From the NCBI RefSeq assembly GCF_019599265.1, contig NZ_JAHZTC010000021.1, positions 1 to 64,000 of the forward strand: DNA of 64,000 nt. Direction: 5' to 3'. The stretch is from Pontibacter sp. HSC-14F20. GTDB taxonomy: Bacteria; Bacteroidota; Bacteroidia; Cytophagales; Hymenobacteraceae. The notes under the pieces were generated by a model. That model was given only the letters and a program-made list of their open reading frames with translations. It did no database searches and was not told the DNA's origin. The translations under genes and the position numbers were made by a program. Shown one piece after another: positions 1 to 8,978 of this stretch. Within the stretch, counting starts at the first letter, position 1. Each line of letters opens with the position of its first letter.

Positions 1-57
1 TTTGTTGCTGTTGCGCTACCATCTGAATGCTCTCTGATTCCACCAGGAGATACGAAA

Positions 58-89
58 AAAGGAGCAGAAAACTTAATTCCTGCTCCTTT
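58..89 (-). terminator. Probable terminator of the E1 gene
   Basis: AAAGGAGCAG (58-67) pairs perfectly with CTGCTCCTTT (80-89) across a 12-nt loop. An A-run lies at 55-60 on the plus strand, so a minus-strand transcript would read stem then T-run. It lies about 80 bp past the stop of the minus-strand E1 gene. Confidence 0.6.
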
Positions 90-121
90 AATTCTCCAGT
101 TTTCACGGAGACTTTTTCAGT

Positions 122-148
122 GCCCTCGCCCTGTGGCGGGGGCTTTTT
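122..148 (+). terminator. Probable plus-strand terminator of a gene left of the window
   Basis: GCCCTCGCC (122-130) pairs with GGCGGGGGC (135-143) with one G-T wobble, followed directly by TTTTT (144-148). The orientation serves plus-strand transcription arriving from the left edge. Confidence 0.65.
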
Positions 149-167
149 GATCAACCTATACCTGAGA

Positions 168-2246
168 TTAATAATTCAGCAACTCTTCTATGGCAGCGGC
201 TACTTTATCAGGATTTGGAAGCATCATTTTCTCCAGTTCGACATTCAAAGGTATAGCAGGCAGGTTGGCGGCACCCAGGGTATAGACTGGCGCATCCAGC
301 TGCTGGAAACACGCTTTCGAAATACGACCGGCTAATGATTCAGCGAATGAGTTCATCAGTGGTTCCTCGGTCAATACTAAAGCTTTACCATGGCGGCGAA
401 CTGAGGCAACTACTGCTTCAAAATCTAAAGGGTTAAGTGTGCGCAGATCCAGGATCTCTACACTGCCTTTAAATTGTTTTGATGCTGTTTTGGCCCAGTA
501 TACGCCCATACCGTAGGTAATCACGGTCATGGAGTTACCCATACGCATTTCCTCATCGCTTGCATGCTGCACTACATTGGCTTTGCCAAGCGGCAGGATG
601 TAGTTTTCGTCTGGTTCTACTGTTTTGGCATCTTCGGTGCCGGCTACTTTCGACCAGTACAGGCCTTTGTGCTCCAGCATGATGACCGGATTCGGGTCCA
701 GGAAGGCGGCTTTCATCAAACCTTTCATATCAGCAGCGTTGCTCGGGTATACCACCTTAATACCACGTATAGTTAACAAGGTCGATTCGATGCTGCCGGA
801 GTGGTACGGACCGCCGCCGCCATAGGCACCGATCGGCACCCGGATCAGCGACTGCACCGGGAACTTGCCCATCGACAGGTAACAGCTTTTTGAAAGTTCT
901 TCTACCAACTGGTTCATACCCGGCCAGATATAGTCTGCAAACTGGATCTCCACGATCGCTTTTGCTCCCACAGCGGACATACCTGCGGTTGAGCCGACAA
1001 TGTAAGCCTCCTGGATTGGGGTGTTGAACACGCGGTTGTCACCATATTTCTTGGCCAGCAAAGCAGCTTCACGGAATACACCACCAAGTTCACCTCCTAC
1101 GTCCTGACCGTAAAACAGCGCCTCCGGATAAGTACGCAGGATATCGTCTACAGCATGAAGAGCGGCGTCCACCATAATGGTTTTTTGAGCACCGGATGGA
1201 CTGCGTTCACCCAGCTCTTCAGTTACAGGTGTTAATGCAAACTCGTGCTGGTCAAATGTAACGGGATCAGGTACAGGCGCATCCAATGCACGCTGGTAGT
1301 CGGCTGCTACTGTTTTCTGAGCTTCCTGTTCCAGCCACTGTACTTCTTCAGAGGTTACTTCTGCTTCCAGCAAAGCCTGCCGGAGTTTCGGGATCGGGTC
1401 GTTTACGCTGTGCTCCTGCAGGTTGTCTCCGCGGTACCACTCACGGCGCACCCCGGAGGTATGGTGACCCAGCAAAGGCACTTTGGCGTGCACCAGGATC
1501 GGCTTGCGGATCTCCCGCACATACTCAAATGCTACCCGCATACCTTCATAAGACTCAGTAAAATCTGAGCCGTTTACACGCAGTCGTTCCATGCCCTTAA
1601 AGCCAGCCGCATATTCGTAGGCATCCATAGCACGCATTTCCTTGCCGGTGGCCGAAATGCCCCAGTCGTTGTCCTGCACCAGGTATACGATGGGCAGATT
1701 CTTGAGCACCGCCATCTGGAAAGCCTCGGCTACTTCGCCTTCGGTTACAGAACCATCGCCCAGCGAGCAAAGCACAACTGGTTTTTCCGCGCCATTGGCC
1801 AGGCCCTGCGATTCGAAATAAGATAGCGCGTGTGCCATACCTGTGGCAGGTATAGCCTGCATGCCGGTCGCTGAACTTTGGTGCGGAATCGTCGGGAAGC
1901 CCTCGCGACGCAGTGACGGGTGTCCGTAATAAGTACGGCCACCTGAGAACGGATCATCTGCCTTTGCCATCAGCTGCAGCATCAGTTCGTATGGTTGCAT
2001 GCCTATACCTAGTAGCATGGAGTCATCGCGGTAGTAAAGCGAGGCGTAATCGTAAGGCTTCAGCTGAAAGGCGGTAGCCAGTTGAATGGCTTCGTGGCCG
2101 CGCGATGTGCTGTGCACATACTTGCTACAAATCGTTTTATTTTCTTCGTAGGTGTCTGCCATGGTTTTGGCAGTTATCATCAGGCGGTAGGCCCTTTTAA
2201 GGATAGCAGTGTCAATCTTAAAAGCCTCCATCAGTTCTTTTGACAT
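168..2246 (-). CDS. Fused alpha/beta E1 subunit of a 2-oxoacid (branched-chain type) dehydrogenase
   Basis: This 692-aa protein carries the E1 alpha and beta chains of a thiamine diphosphate-dependent 2-oxoacid dehydrogenase in one polypeptide. Residues 1 to about 330 are the alpha part: the ThDP motif starts with GDG at 163-165 and ends at N193 in the NDWGIS stretch. From about residue 355 the beta part follows (transketolase-like pyrimidine-binding and C-terminal domains). E1 decarboxylates a branched-chain 2-oxoacid and passes the acyl group to E2 lipoamide. Such single-chain E1 proteins are familiar in Bacteroidota and are usually annotated as 2-oxoisovalerate dehydrogenase. E2 and E3 are not in the window. 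The substrate is inferred from family resemblance; pyruvate or acetoin use cannot be excluded. Confidence 0.9.
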   Translation of the reverse strand: MSKELMEAFKIDTAILKRAYRLMITAKTMADTYEENKTICSKYVHSTSRGHEAIQLATAFQLKPYDYASLYYRDDSMLLGIGMQPYELMLQLMAKADDPFSGGRTYYGHPSLRREGFPTIPHQSSATGMQAIPATGMAHALSYFESQGLANGAEKPVVLCSLGDGSVTEGEVAEAFQMAVLKNLPIVYLVQDNDWGISATGKEMRAMDAYEYAAGFKGMERLRVNGSDFTESYEGMRVAFEYVREIRKPILVHAKVPLLGHHTSGVRREWYRGDNLQEHSVNDPIPKLRQALLEAEVTSEEVQWLEQEAQKTVAADYQRALDAPVPDPVTFDQHEFALTPVTEELGERSPSGAQKTIMVDAALHAVDDILRTYPEALFYGQDVGGELGGVFREAALLAKKYGDNRVFNTPIQEAYIVGSTAGMSAVGAKAIVEIQFADYIWPGMNQLVEELSKSCYLSMGKFPVQSLIRVPIGAYGGGGPYHSGSIESTLLTIRGIKVVYPSNAADMKGLMKAAFLDPNPVIMLEHKGLYWSKVAGTEDAKTVEPDENYILPLGKANVVQHASDEEMRMGNSMTVITYGMGVYWAKTASKQFKGSVEILDLRTLNPLDFEAVVASVRRHGKALVLTEEPLMNSFAESLAGRISKACFQQLDAPVYTLGAANLPAIPLNVELEKMMLPNPDKVAAAIEELLNY

Positions 2247-2335
2247 AGGTTGCGCTTAGTTTATGCCCGAAGTTAAGCAAAAAAGCCCTTTTTCTGAAAT
2301 CCTTACGAATGTTCGGTAGAGCGGCGTTATTTTGG

Positions 2336-2343
2336 TAATTTTG
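2336..2343 (+). promoter_or_regulatory. Possible -7 box upstream of hemF
   Basis: TAATTTTG matches the Bacteroidota -7 consensus TAnnTTTG. It lies 98 bp before the hemF start codon. I could not identify a clear -33 TTTG at the usual distance, so this is suggestive only. Confidence 0.35.
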
Positions 2344-2440
2344 TGTTCTGATTTTAAGTGTGTAGTGCTTTACACTGGTTTTCAGGAATAGCACTCATAC
2401 AAAATCTGATGTCTTTTGTCTTACAACTAACATCTATAAA

Positions 2441-3340
2441 ATGTTCAGAGAAGAAGTTAAAGCTTTTATGCGCCAGTTCCAGCTGGATTTGGTGCGTGAC
2501 CTTGAAAACTGCGATGGTGGTGCTACTTTCCAGAAAGATGAGTGGCAGCATGAGCAAGGCGGTGGCGGCATTTCCCGCATCATTGAGAATGGAAACGTGC
2601 TCGAGAAAGGCGGCGTCAACTTCTCTGCCGTTCAGGGTGAGCTTTCTCCCCAATTCCTGAAAATGCTGCAGATGCCCGACCCGAAGTTTTTTGCAACAGG
2701 CGTTTCGGTAGTCATGCACCCGCACAGCCCGATGGTGCCGATCACGCACATGAACGTGCGTTATTTTGAGGCGGGCGACGGCACGGCCTGGTTTGGCGGC
2801 GGCATCGACCTGACACCTATTTATGTTGATTTGAAACAAGCGCGGGAGTTCCACGAGGCCATGAAAGCCGTATGCGATAAGCACCATCCCTCCTATTATC
2901 CGGAATTCAAGAAATGGGCAGACGACTATTTTTATAATGAACATCGCCAGGAAACACGCGGTGTAGGCGGCATATTCTTCGACCGGCTGATGGCCACTGA
3001 CGAGATCAGCATGGAAGAACAATTTGCCTTTGTACGCGATGTGGCCTATGCTTTTGCGCCTTTCTATACCAAGATCATCAACGAGAATCGCAATTTGCCT
3101 TTTGGGGAGCGCGAAAAACAGTGGCAACTGATCCGACGTGGGCGCTACGTCGAGTTCAACCTCGTGTACGATCGCGGCACCAAGTTCGGACTGGCCACCA
3201 ACGGACGCATCGAGTCGATTTTGATGAGTCTGCCGCTGCACGCCTCCTGGGTATACAACCACAAACCGGAAGCGGGTGGACCAGAAGAAAAAACGCGGGG
3301 CTACCTCAAGAAAGAAATCGACTGGATCAATATAGCTTAG
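2441..3340 (+). CDS. hemF: Oxygen-dependent coproporphyrinogen III oxidase
   Basis: HemF oxidatively decarboxylates two propionates of coproporphyrinogen III to give protoporphyrinogen IX, using molecular oxygen, in the cytoplasm. The 299-aa product has the full family length and hallmark stretches: the Gly-rich block near residue 35, VVMHPHSPMVPITHMNVRYF in the middle, the WFGGGIDLTP block, and GVGGIFFD. The C-terminal part with RRGRYVEFNLVYDRGT is also complete. It is transcribed away from the E1 gene and stands alone. Its oxygen-dependent chemistry fits the respiratory lifestyle implied by the cbb3 oxidase cluster at 43-50 kb. No copy of the iterated heptamer lies inside this gene. Confidence 0.96.
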   Translation: MFREEVKAFMRQFQLDLVRDLENCDGGATFQKDEWQHEQGGGGISRIIENGNVLEKGGVNFSAVQGELSPQFLKMLQMPDPKFFATGVSVVMHPHSPMVPITHMNVRYFEAGDGTAWFGGGIDLTPIYVDLKQAREFHEAMKAVCDKHHPSYYPEFKKWADDYFYNEHRQETRGVGGIFFDRLMATDEISMEEQFAFVRDVAYAFAPFYTKIINENRNLPFGEREKQWQLIRRGRYVEFNLVYDRGTKFGLATNGRIESILMSLPLHASWVYNHKPEAGGPEEKTRGYLKKEIDWINIA

Positions 3341-3454
3341 CGCTGCATTGCAGGAAATGATAGCTCGTGTTTAATTTCTGACAAATGAAAGACAGGTTTC
3401 TCGCCATTATTTCTAATTCAGAATTTCTAATTTTTAATTAAGCGTAGCGTTCAT

Positions 3455-4042
3455 ATGCTCGATCAACTGGAGAAGCTGGACCAGGAACTGTTCCTATACC
3501 TGAACGAACAGCAGAGTCCGTTCTGGGACACCGTGATGGTTACGGTTTCCAACAAATACTTCTGGATTCCTTTTTACCTACTGCTTATCGGCTACATCAT
3601 CTGGCGCTATAAAATGCAGAGTATCCCGATGCTGCTCATGGCAGTAGCAGGTATAGGATTGGCTGATTATGTGGCTTCTGGCATCTTCAAACCGTATTTT
3701 GCCCGTCTGCGTCCGTGCCACGATCCAGAGCTTTCAACAATGGTGAACCTGGTGCAGGGCTGCGGGGGTAAATTCGGCTTCCTCTCCTCCCACGCCTCCA
3801 CGGGTTTTGCACTGGCTGTTTTTTTTAACCTGATCCTCTCCGATCGTTACCTGATCTTCAAGATTGTGCTGGTGATCTGGGCTGTGCTGGTTTCCTATAG
3901 TCGTATTTACCTGGGCGTGCATTATCCGGGTGATATTATTGGAGGCGCTTTGGTAGGCACTGGTACGGCCATGCTGGCTGTGGTGGGCTACCGGTTGTGG
4001 CTGCGAAAATATACCCGCTTTCAGCATGAACCTTTGACATAA
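3455..4042 (+). CDS. PAP2-family membrane phosphatase
   Basis: This 195-aa integral membrane protein has the three phosphatase motifs of the PAP2 (phosphatidic acid phosphatase type 2) superfamily: K79 to R86-P87 (KPYFARLRP), SSHAS at 111-115, and SRIYLGVHYPGD at 149-160 with the catalytic histidines. Several hydrophobic helices separate them. Members dephosphorylate lipid phosphates such as undecaprenyl pyrophosphate or phosphatidylglycerol phosphate at the outer face of the inner membrane. The substrate cannot be read from sequence. It follows hemF on the same strand after 114 bp and precedes the TonB receptor by 43 bp. Confidence 0.9.
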   Translation: MLDQLEKLDQELFLYLNEQQSPFWDTVMVTVSNKYFWIPFYLLLIGYIIWRYKMQSIPMLLMAVAGIGLADYVASGIFKPYFARLRPCHDPELSTMVNLVQGCGGKFGFLSSHASTGFALAVFFNLILSDRYLIFKIVLVIWAVLVSYSRIYLGVHYPGDIIGGALVGTGTAMLAVVGYRLWLRKYTRFQHEPLT

Positions 4043-4085
4043 TCCGCTGTTTCTGTCGTATTGTTAGAACAGCTGATTTCCGGAC

Positions 4086-6458
4086 TTGCAACTACGACGC
4101 TTTTTATACCTGTTTCTGCCGCTATTACTCCTGCCTTTGCTACCCGCCTGGGCACAGGATGACTTTGTTCTGCGCGGCCAAGTGTTAGACGCAAATACAG
4201 CAGCACCGCTGGCAGGCGCTTCCATCAGTTTGAAAGAACGCCCTTCTATCGGCACCGTCTCGGAGCCCGACGGCAGGTATAGCCTGCTTGCGCCGGCCGG
4301 GAGCTATACCTTGGTTATCCGCTACATCGGTTACGAAAACCAGGAAACGCCGCTGCATCTCTTTCGCAACGAAACCCTCGATCTCAAACTAGCCCCGGCT
4401 ACCTACAGCACGCGGGAGGTGGAAATCATCGGCACACGACTCAAACCCATTACCCAAACCGCCACGATGGGCGAACTAGATATTCCCATGCAGTCGGTGA
4501 AGAGGCTGCCGGTACTGTTTGGCGAGACGGATATCATGAAAACAGTGCAGCTGATGCCGGGAATTCAATCTGGTGGGGAAGGTAATACGGGCTTTTATGT
4601 ACGCGGCGGTGGGTCCGATCAGAACCTGATACTGCTCGATCAGGCGGTCGTCTATAATCCGGGACATCTGCTCAATTTCTTCTCGGTCTTCAACAGCGAC
4701 GCCATCAGCAATGCCACGATGATCAAAGGAAATATGCCGGCCAGGTATGGTGGACGACTTTCGTCGGTGCTGGACGTGGAGTTGCGCGAAGGCAGTGCCG
4801 ACAGTCTGCAGGCTGAAGGCGGCATTGGAATGATCGCTTCCCGACTGACGGTGCAGGGACCGCTGATTAAAGACAAGTCTGCCTTTATCTTCTCGGCCCG
4901 CCGGACCTATGTGGATGTTCTGTTCGGCCCGTTTTTGCGGAACACCGAGCAAGGTGGTGTGCCTTATTATTTCTACGATTTTAACGGGAAGGTCTCCTAT
5001 ACCTTGTCACCCGAAGACAAGCTATACCTGAGCGGTTACTATGGCAAGGATGCGGGTACGCTCACGCTTTCTTCCGGACGCTTTGAGGCCGATTTTCAAT
5101 GGGGAAATGCCACTGCCACAGCTCGCTGGAATCACCAGTTTTCGGACAAGCACTATGTGGATGTTTCAGCTATACTGAGCGACTACGCGTTTGATTTCAC
5201 CTGGGATTTCGGCGATATTACAACCTCAGTGGAAACCGGCATCCGGGATTATACCCTCAAGACAGATTTTGCCTATACCCCTTCAGCGCAGCATCATTTG
5301 GAATATGGGCTGCAGTACACGCACCATACCTTGCGTCCCCGCACGGGCAGCGCCGAAACCGCTGAGGGTGATGTATTCACTACGGACCGGATTCTTTCCA
5401 AAACTGCCCATCAGGCAGCGATCTACCTTTCTGACGAATGGAACGTGACGGACCGGCTATTGCTGAGTCTGGGTATACGCGGCAGCTATTTTGCGCAGAT
5501 GGGGCCTTTTACTTTCTATGAGTTTGACCAGAATCAATGGGCTGTCGATTCGGTAGCGTATGGCGATGGAGAACGTGTGAAGACTTTTCAGGCGCTGGAG
5601 CCGCGGGTATCAGCTCGCTATACCTTGAGTGCGACATCGTCTGTCAAAGCCAGCTATACCCGTTCGGCGCAGTACCTCCACCTGGTTTCCAATGCCTATA
5701 CCACCTTGCCGCTGGATGTCTGGGTGCCGAGCTCAGCCATTGTGGAGCCGCAAAGGGCGACCCAATATGCGATTGGTTATTTTCAGAGCTTCAGCCAGAA
5801 CATGTACGAAGGCTCAGTGGAGCTTTATTACAAAACTATGGCAAACCAGCTCGAGTACCGCGAAGGTTTTGTGGCCGGGCCGAGCAACCGCGATCTGGAA
5901 TATGAATTTGTTCGTGGCAGCAGCGAGTCGTACGGAGCGGAGTTTTTCCTGCGTAAGAACTATGGCGACCTGCAGGGTTGGATTGGCTATACCTTATCAC
6001 GTACTGAACGCACATTCCCCGACATCAACCAGAGTCGTCCCTTCCCCGCCCGCTTCGACCGCCGGCACGATGTGTCGCTGGTGGCCACTTATATCTATAA
6101 TCCGCGCTGGACCTTTGGCGGCAGCTTCGTCTACGGCACCGGGCAGGCGACCACCATGCCCGAGCGGCGTTACCTGATTGAAGGCACGGTCAATTACCAA
6201 TACGGCGACCGCAACAGCTTTCGGATGGAGCCTTTCCACCGTCTTGATTTGTCGGCCACTTTGGAGGGAAAAGCGCAACGCAGGCTGCAGTCGAGCTGGA
6301 CTTTTGCGATCTACAACGTGTATGGCCGCCGCAATCCCTTCCTCTACTACATCGATAGCGAGGGCGCACCCTACGGCACAGATACAAAAGTGCAGGCCAA
6401 AAAGGTGTCGCTGATTCCTTTCCCGCTGCCATCAGTCACCTGGAATTTTAAATGGTAA
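4086..6458 (+). CDS. TonB-dependent outer-membrane receptor with carboxypeptidase-like N-domain
   Basis: This 790-aa protein begins with a signal peptide (hydrophobic stretch to about residue 24, ending AWA). A carboxypeptidase-regulatory-like beta-sandwich domain follows (about 28-110), then a plug domain (about 130-235 with FYVRGGGSDQNLILLDQ) and an outer-membrane beta-barrel to the end. The start must be a non-ATG codon: TTG at 4086 is used because an in-frame TGA lies at 4074-4076 and the signal peptide begins here. It takes up an unknown ligand using the proton-motive force passed on by TonB. The DUF4249 lipoprotein gene follows after 4 bp, a pairing typical of Bacteroidota, and both proteins start with MQLR. 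Confidence 0.92.
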   Translation: MQLRRFLYLFLPLLLLPLLPAWAQDDFVLRGQVLDANTAAPLAGASISLKERPSIGTVSEPDGRYSLLAPAGSYTLVIRYIGYENQETPLHLFRNETLDLKLAPATYSTREVEIIGTRLKPITQTATMGELDIPMQSVKRLPVLFGETDIMKTVQLMPGIQSGGEGNTGFYVRGGGSDQNLILLDQAVVYNPGHLLNFFSVFNSDAISNATMIKGNMPARYGGRLSSVLDVELREGSADSLQAEGGIGMIASRLTVQGPLIKDKSAFIFSARRTYVDVLFGPFLRNTEQGGVPYYFYDFNGKVSYTLSPEDKLYLSGYYGKDAGTLTLSSGRFEADFQWGNATATARWNHQFSDKHYVDVSAILSDYAFDFTWDFGDITTSVETGIRDYTLKTDFAYTPSAQHHLEYGLQYTHHTLRPRTGSAETAEGDVFTTDRILSKTAHQAAIYLSDEWNVTDRLLLSLGIRGSYFAQMGPFTFYEFDQNQWAVDSVAYGDGERVKTFQALEPRVSARYTLSATSSVKASYTRSAQYLHLVSNAYTTLPLDVWVPSSAIVEPQRATQYAIGYFQSFSQNMYEGSVELYYKTMANQLEYREGFVAGPSNRDLEYEFVRGSSESYGAEFFLRKNYGDLQGWIGYTLSRTERTFPDINQSRPFPARFDRRHDVSLVATYIYNPRWTFGGSFVYGTGQATTMPERRYLIEGTVNYQYGDRNSFRMEPFHRLDLSATLEGKAQRRLQSSWTFAIYNVYGRRNPFLYYIDSEGAPYGTDTKVQAKKVSLIPFPLPSVTWNFKW

Positions 6459-6462
6459 AACG

Positions 6463-7395
6463 ATGCAACTGAGATATTTCCTGCTTTTGCTGTTACTATC
6501 TTTTCTCACCGCCTGTGAAGAGAACCTGACCATTGACATACCTGCCGGGCAGGAGAAATTGGTGGTGGAAGGGCATATTGAGCAGGGGGCGCCGCCGGTG
6601 GTGGTACTCACGCGCAGCAGGCCGGTTTTTGCGGGCTTCTCTCCTGCCGATATTGAAGACAGTTTCGTGCACGGTGCGCAGGTGGTGGTGTCGAGCGGCG
6701 GACAAAGCTATACCTTAAAAGAAGCGCCAGCCGTTGCCTTTCGGCCTGAACTGCGGCGCGTGGTTTCGGAGCAATTTGCTATACCTGAAGAACAACTGAC
6801 TGGCAACAGCAATTTTATTTTCTATGTCTATACCTCCGAGGAGTTGCTGGGTGAAGTGGGCAAAAGCTACCAGTTGCGGATCAGTTACGAAGGGCGTGTG
6901 CTGACTTCTTCTACTACTATCCCCAACCTGAATCCGCTGCAGGAGCTTTTTATGCAACCCCACCCCGACCCAAGTCAGGACAGTTTGTTCACGCTGTTTT
7001 ACCGCTACCAGGATCCTGATACAATCGGAAACAGCATTCGTTATTTTACAAAGCGCAACAGCGAGCCTTTCTACCCGGGCTATTTTGCTTCTGTCTTCAA
7101 TGACGAGCTGATCAATGGCGTACAAAATTTGAGTTTCCCACTAGACCGTGGCGAGCCACGTGGTCAGGATGTGGACTTCGATACTTACAGCTACTTTGCA
7201 AAAGGTGACACGGTTATTGTGCGCTGGGCGGCAATTGATATTGAACATTACCGCTTCTGGTATACTCTGGAGAACGAGCGAAACAATAATGGCAGCCCCA
7301 TCGGCTCGCCTAATACCACGCGGTCAAATATTAATGGTGGACTGGGCGTATGGGGTGGCTATGGGGTGACCTATCATCAGATTGTAGTGGAGTAA
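6463..7395 (+). CDS. DUF4249-family lipoprotein
   Basis: This 310-aa protein starts with a lipoprotein signal (hydrophobic leucine run, then LTAC with the acylated Cys at residue 18). The mature part matches the DUF4249 pattern: an early EKLVVEGHIEQG strand, VVLTRS, and a long beta-rich body. Proteins of this family sit beside TonB-dependent receptors in Bacteroidota and are presumed surface-exposed partners for ligand capture, though no substrate has been assigned that I know of. The 4-bp gap to the receptor makes co-transcription near certain. It converges on riboflavin synthase with only 3 bp between stop codons. Confidence 0.88.
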   Translation: MQLRYFLLLLLLSFLTACEENLTIDIPAGQEKLVVEGHIEQGAPPVVVLTRSRPVFAGFSPADIEDSFVHGAQVVVSSGGQSYTLKEAPAVAFRPELRRVVSEQFAIPEEQLTGNSNFIFYVYTSEELLGEVGKSYQLRISYEGRVLTSSTTIPNLNPLQELFMQPHPDPSQDSLFTLFYRYQDPDTIGNSIRYFTKRNSEPFYPGYFASVFNDELINGVQNLSFPLDRGEPRGQDVDFDTYSYFAKGDTVIVRWAAIDIEHYRFWYTLENERNNNGSPIGSPNTTRSNINGGLGVWGGYGVTYHQIVVE

Positions 7396-7398
7396 GGT

Positions 7399-7986
7399 TT
7401 AAGCTTTCCCCAGCAACCTCGCCACATACTTCCCGATAATATCAAACTCCAGGTTAACAGTCGCCCCAGGCTTTACCTGGTGCAGATTGGTATGTTCGTA
7501 GGTATAAGGGATGATCGCTACAGAAAAACGGTCCTCCTGCGAATTGACTACCGTCAGGCTGATGCCGTTTACCGTCACAGAACCCTTCTCCACGGTTACA
7601 TTGCCTAAAGTTGTATCATAACGGAACGTAAAAACCCAGCTGCCATTCTGATCTTCTACAGATTCACACACTGCTACCTGGTCCACATGCCCCTGCACGA
7701 TGTGGCCGTCGAAGCGGCCGTTGGCGCTCATGCAACGCTCCAGGTTTACTTTATCACCCACTTTCAGGTTGTTCAGGTTCGTTTTCTGCAGCGTTTCGTC
7801 GATAGCTGTTACCGTATAGTCAGTCTCTGAAATATTCACTACCGTCAGGCAAATACCGTTGTGGGCCACACTCTGGTCTATCTGCAATTCGTGCGTGAAA
7901 GGAGACGACAGCTTGAAATGCTTGTTGGTGCCTTCTTCCTGAATGGCCTGTACTTGGCCCATACCTTCAATTATACCTGTAAACAT
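7399..7986 (-). CDS. ribE: Riboflavin synthase, alpha subunit
   Basis: The 195-aa product has the two tandem lumazine-binding repeats of riboflavin synthase, the first starting MFTGIIEGMG and the second at about residue 98 (FDGHIVQGHVD). It dismutates two molecules of 6,7-dimethyl-8-ribityllumazine into riboflavin and the pyrimidinedione, the last step of riboflavin synthesis. Length and both repeats are complete. The gene stands alone, convergent with the DUF4249 gene and divergent from pcm. I saw no FMN riboswitch upstream. Confidence 0.95.
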   Translation of the reverse strand: MFTGIIEGMGQVQAIQEEGTNKHFKLSSPFTHELQIDQSVAHNGICLTVVNISETDYTVTAIDETLQKTNLNNLKVGDKVNLERCMSANGRFDGHIVQGHVDQVAVCESVEDQNGSWVFTFRYDTTLGNVTVEKGSVTVNGISLTVVNSQEDRFSVAIIPYTYEHTNLHQVKPGATVNLEFDIIGKYVARLLGKA

Positions 7987-8229
7987 GGCTCTGTGGGGTT
8001 GTTAATTCAATTCAAAATTAACCATGTTTTCACTTAAATGCACGGTCATACTCTGCAAATCCGTGCGCTGGCAAGATTAAATTGCGATCGGGTTAGGTAA
8101 CTGTGGGCAGGTATGCTTATTTTCGCATACACGAGCTTCAGGCTGATTTCAGGCAAGGTATAGCGGAATTTCTATACCTGAAACTGTTCAGCGTGCTTGT
8201 TTTTTACATTATAAAAGACTCACAGGGAA

Positions 8230-8892
8230 ATGCAGACAGATTTGTACAAGCACAAAGGCATGCGCCGCGCCTTAGTAAAACAGTTGAGAGACAAAGGTAT
8301 ACGCGATGGACGGGTGTTAGCGGCAATCGAAACTGTACCACGGCATTTTTTCTTTGAGAAAGCTTTCCTCGAACAAGCCTACCAGGACAAAGCTTTTCCG
8401 ATTGGCGAGGGCCAGACCATCTCACAACCTTATACCGTGGCCTTTCAGACGGAGCTTTTAAGGCTGCAACCAACCGACAAAGTGCTTGAGATCGGGACCG
8501 GTTCCGGTTACCAATGCTGTGTGCTCTTGCAGATCACGCCCAAGGTATACACCATCGAGTACAACAAGCCACTCTACGATAAGGCGGTGAAGTTTTTCAA
8601 AACGTATGGCTTATTTCCGCATACCTTCCACGGCGATGGTTCTCAGGGACTACCAGCCCATGCCCCTTACGATAAGATCATTGTGACGGCAGGTGCGCCA
8701 GGTATACCGAAAACGCTGGTGAGCCAATTGAATATTGGTGGCATTCTCGTGATCCCTGTTGGAGGCGAGTCGAGCCAGAAAATGCTGCGCATTACCCGCA
8801 CCAGCGAGAGTGAATTTGCACAGGAAGCATTCACCGATTTTAAATTCGTACCATTGCTCGGTAAATCCGGCTGGGACAAGCCTTCTTTTTAA
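8230..8892 (+). CDS. pcm: Protein-L-isoaspartate O-methyltransferase
   Basis: This 220-aa cytosolic enzyme methylates isoaspartyl residues that arise in ageing proteins so that they can revert to aspartate, using S-adenosylmethionine. The SAM-binding glycine motif LEIGTGSGYQ is at 86-95, preceded by PIGEGQTISQPYTVA (58-71), a strong family signature. The C-terminal part with YDKIIVTAGAP matches the fold. It is followed on the same strand by a thioesterase gene with its own likely promoter. Confidence 0.94.
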   Translation: MQTDLYKHKGMRRALVKQLRDKGIRDGRVLAAIETVPRHFFFEKAFLEQAYQDKAFPIGEGQTISQPYTVAFQTELLRLQPTDKVLEIGTGSGYQCCVLLQITPKVYTIEYNKPLYDKAVKFFKTYGLFPHTFHGDGSQGLPAHAPYDKIIVTAGAPGIPKTLVSQLNIGGILVIPVGGESSQKMLRITRTSESEFAQEAFTDFKFVPLLGKSGWDKPSF

Positions 8893-8927
8893 GGTAAAGT
8901 AAAACTCTCTAAATTTTTACCCGGCTT

Positions 8928-8956
8928 TTTGTTTGGCCGCCTGTCCCCTATATTTG
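8928..8956 (+). promoter_or_regulatory. Likely Bacteroidota-type promoter of the thioesterase gene
   Basis: TTTG at 8928-8931 and TATATTTG at 8949-8956 fit the -33 TTTG and -7 TAnnTTTG consensus of the Bacteroidota primary sigma factor, with 17 bp between them. The start codon is at 8979, giving a short leader. This is a pattern match, not evidence of activity. Confidence 0.5.
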
Positions 8957-8978
8957 CGGCAGATTTTATAGAACAGAC

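Larger units (their letters stand above)
1..167. other. Intergenic region left of the E1 gene
   Basis: No gene can be supported here. A short open frame ends with TGA at 35-37 and could be the tail of a plus-strand gene lying left of the window, but too little is present to name it. The stretch holds two hairpins facing opposite ways (listed separately), as expected between converging transcripts. A copy of the iterated heptamer TATACCT sits at 157-163. Confidence 0.4.

Noticed and set aside
2354..3262. Long open frame antisense to hemF (302 codons)
   Set aside because: It is a mirror of the hemF codon pattern with no recognisable domain; hemF is full length with family motifs.
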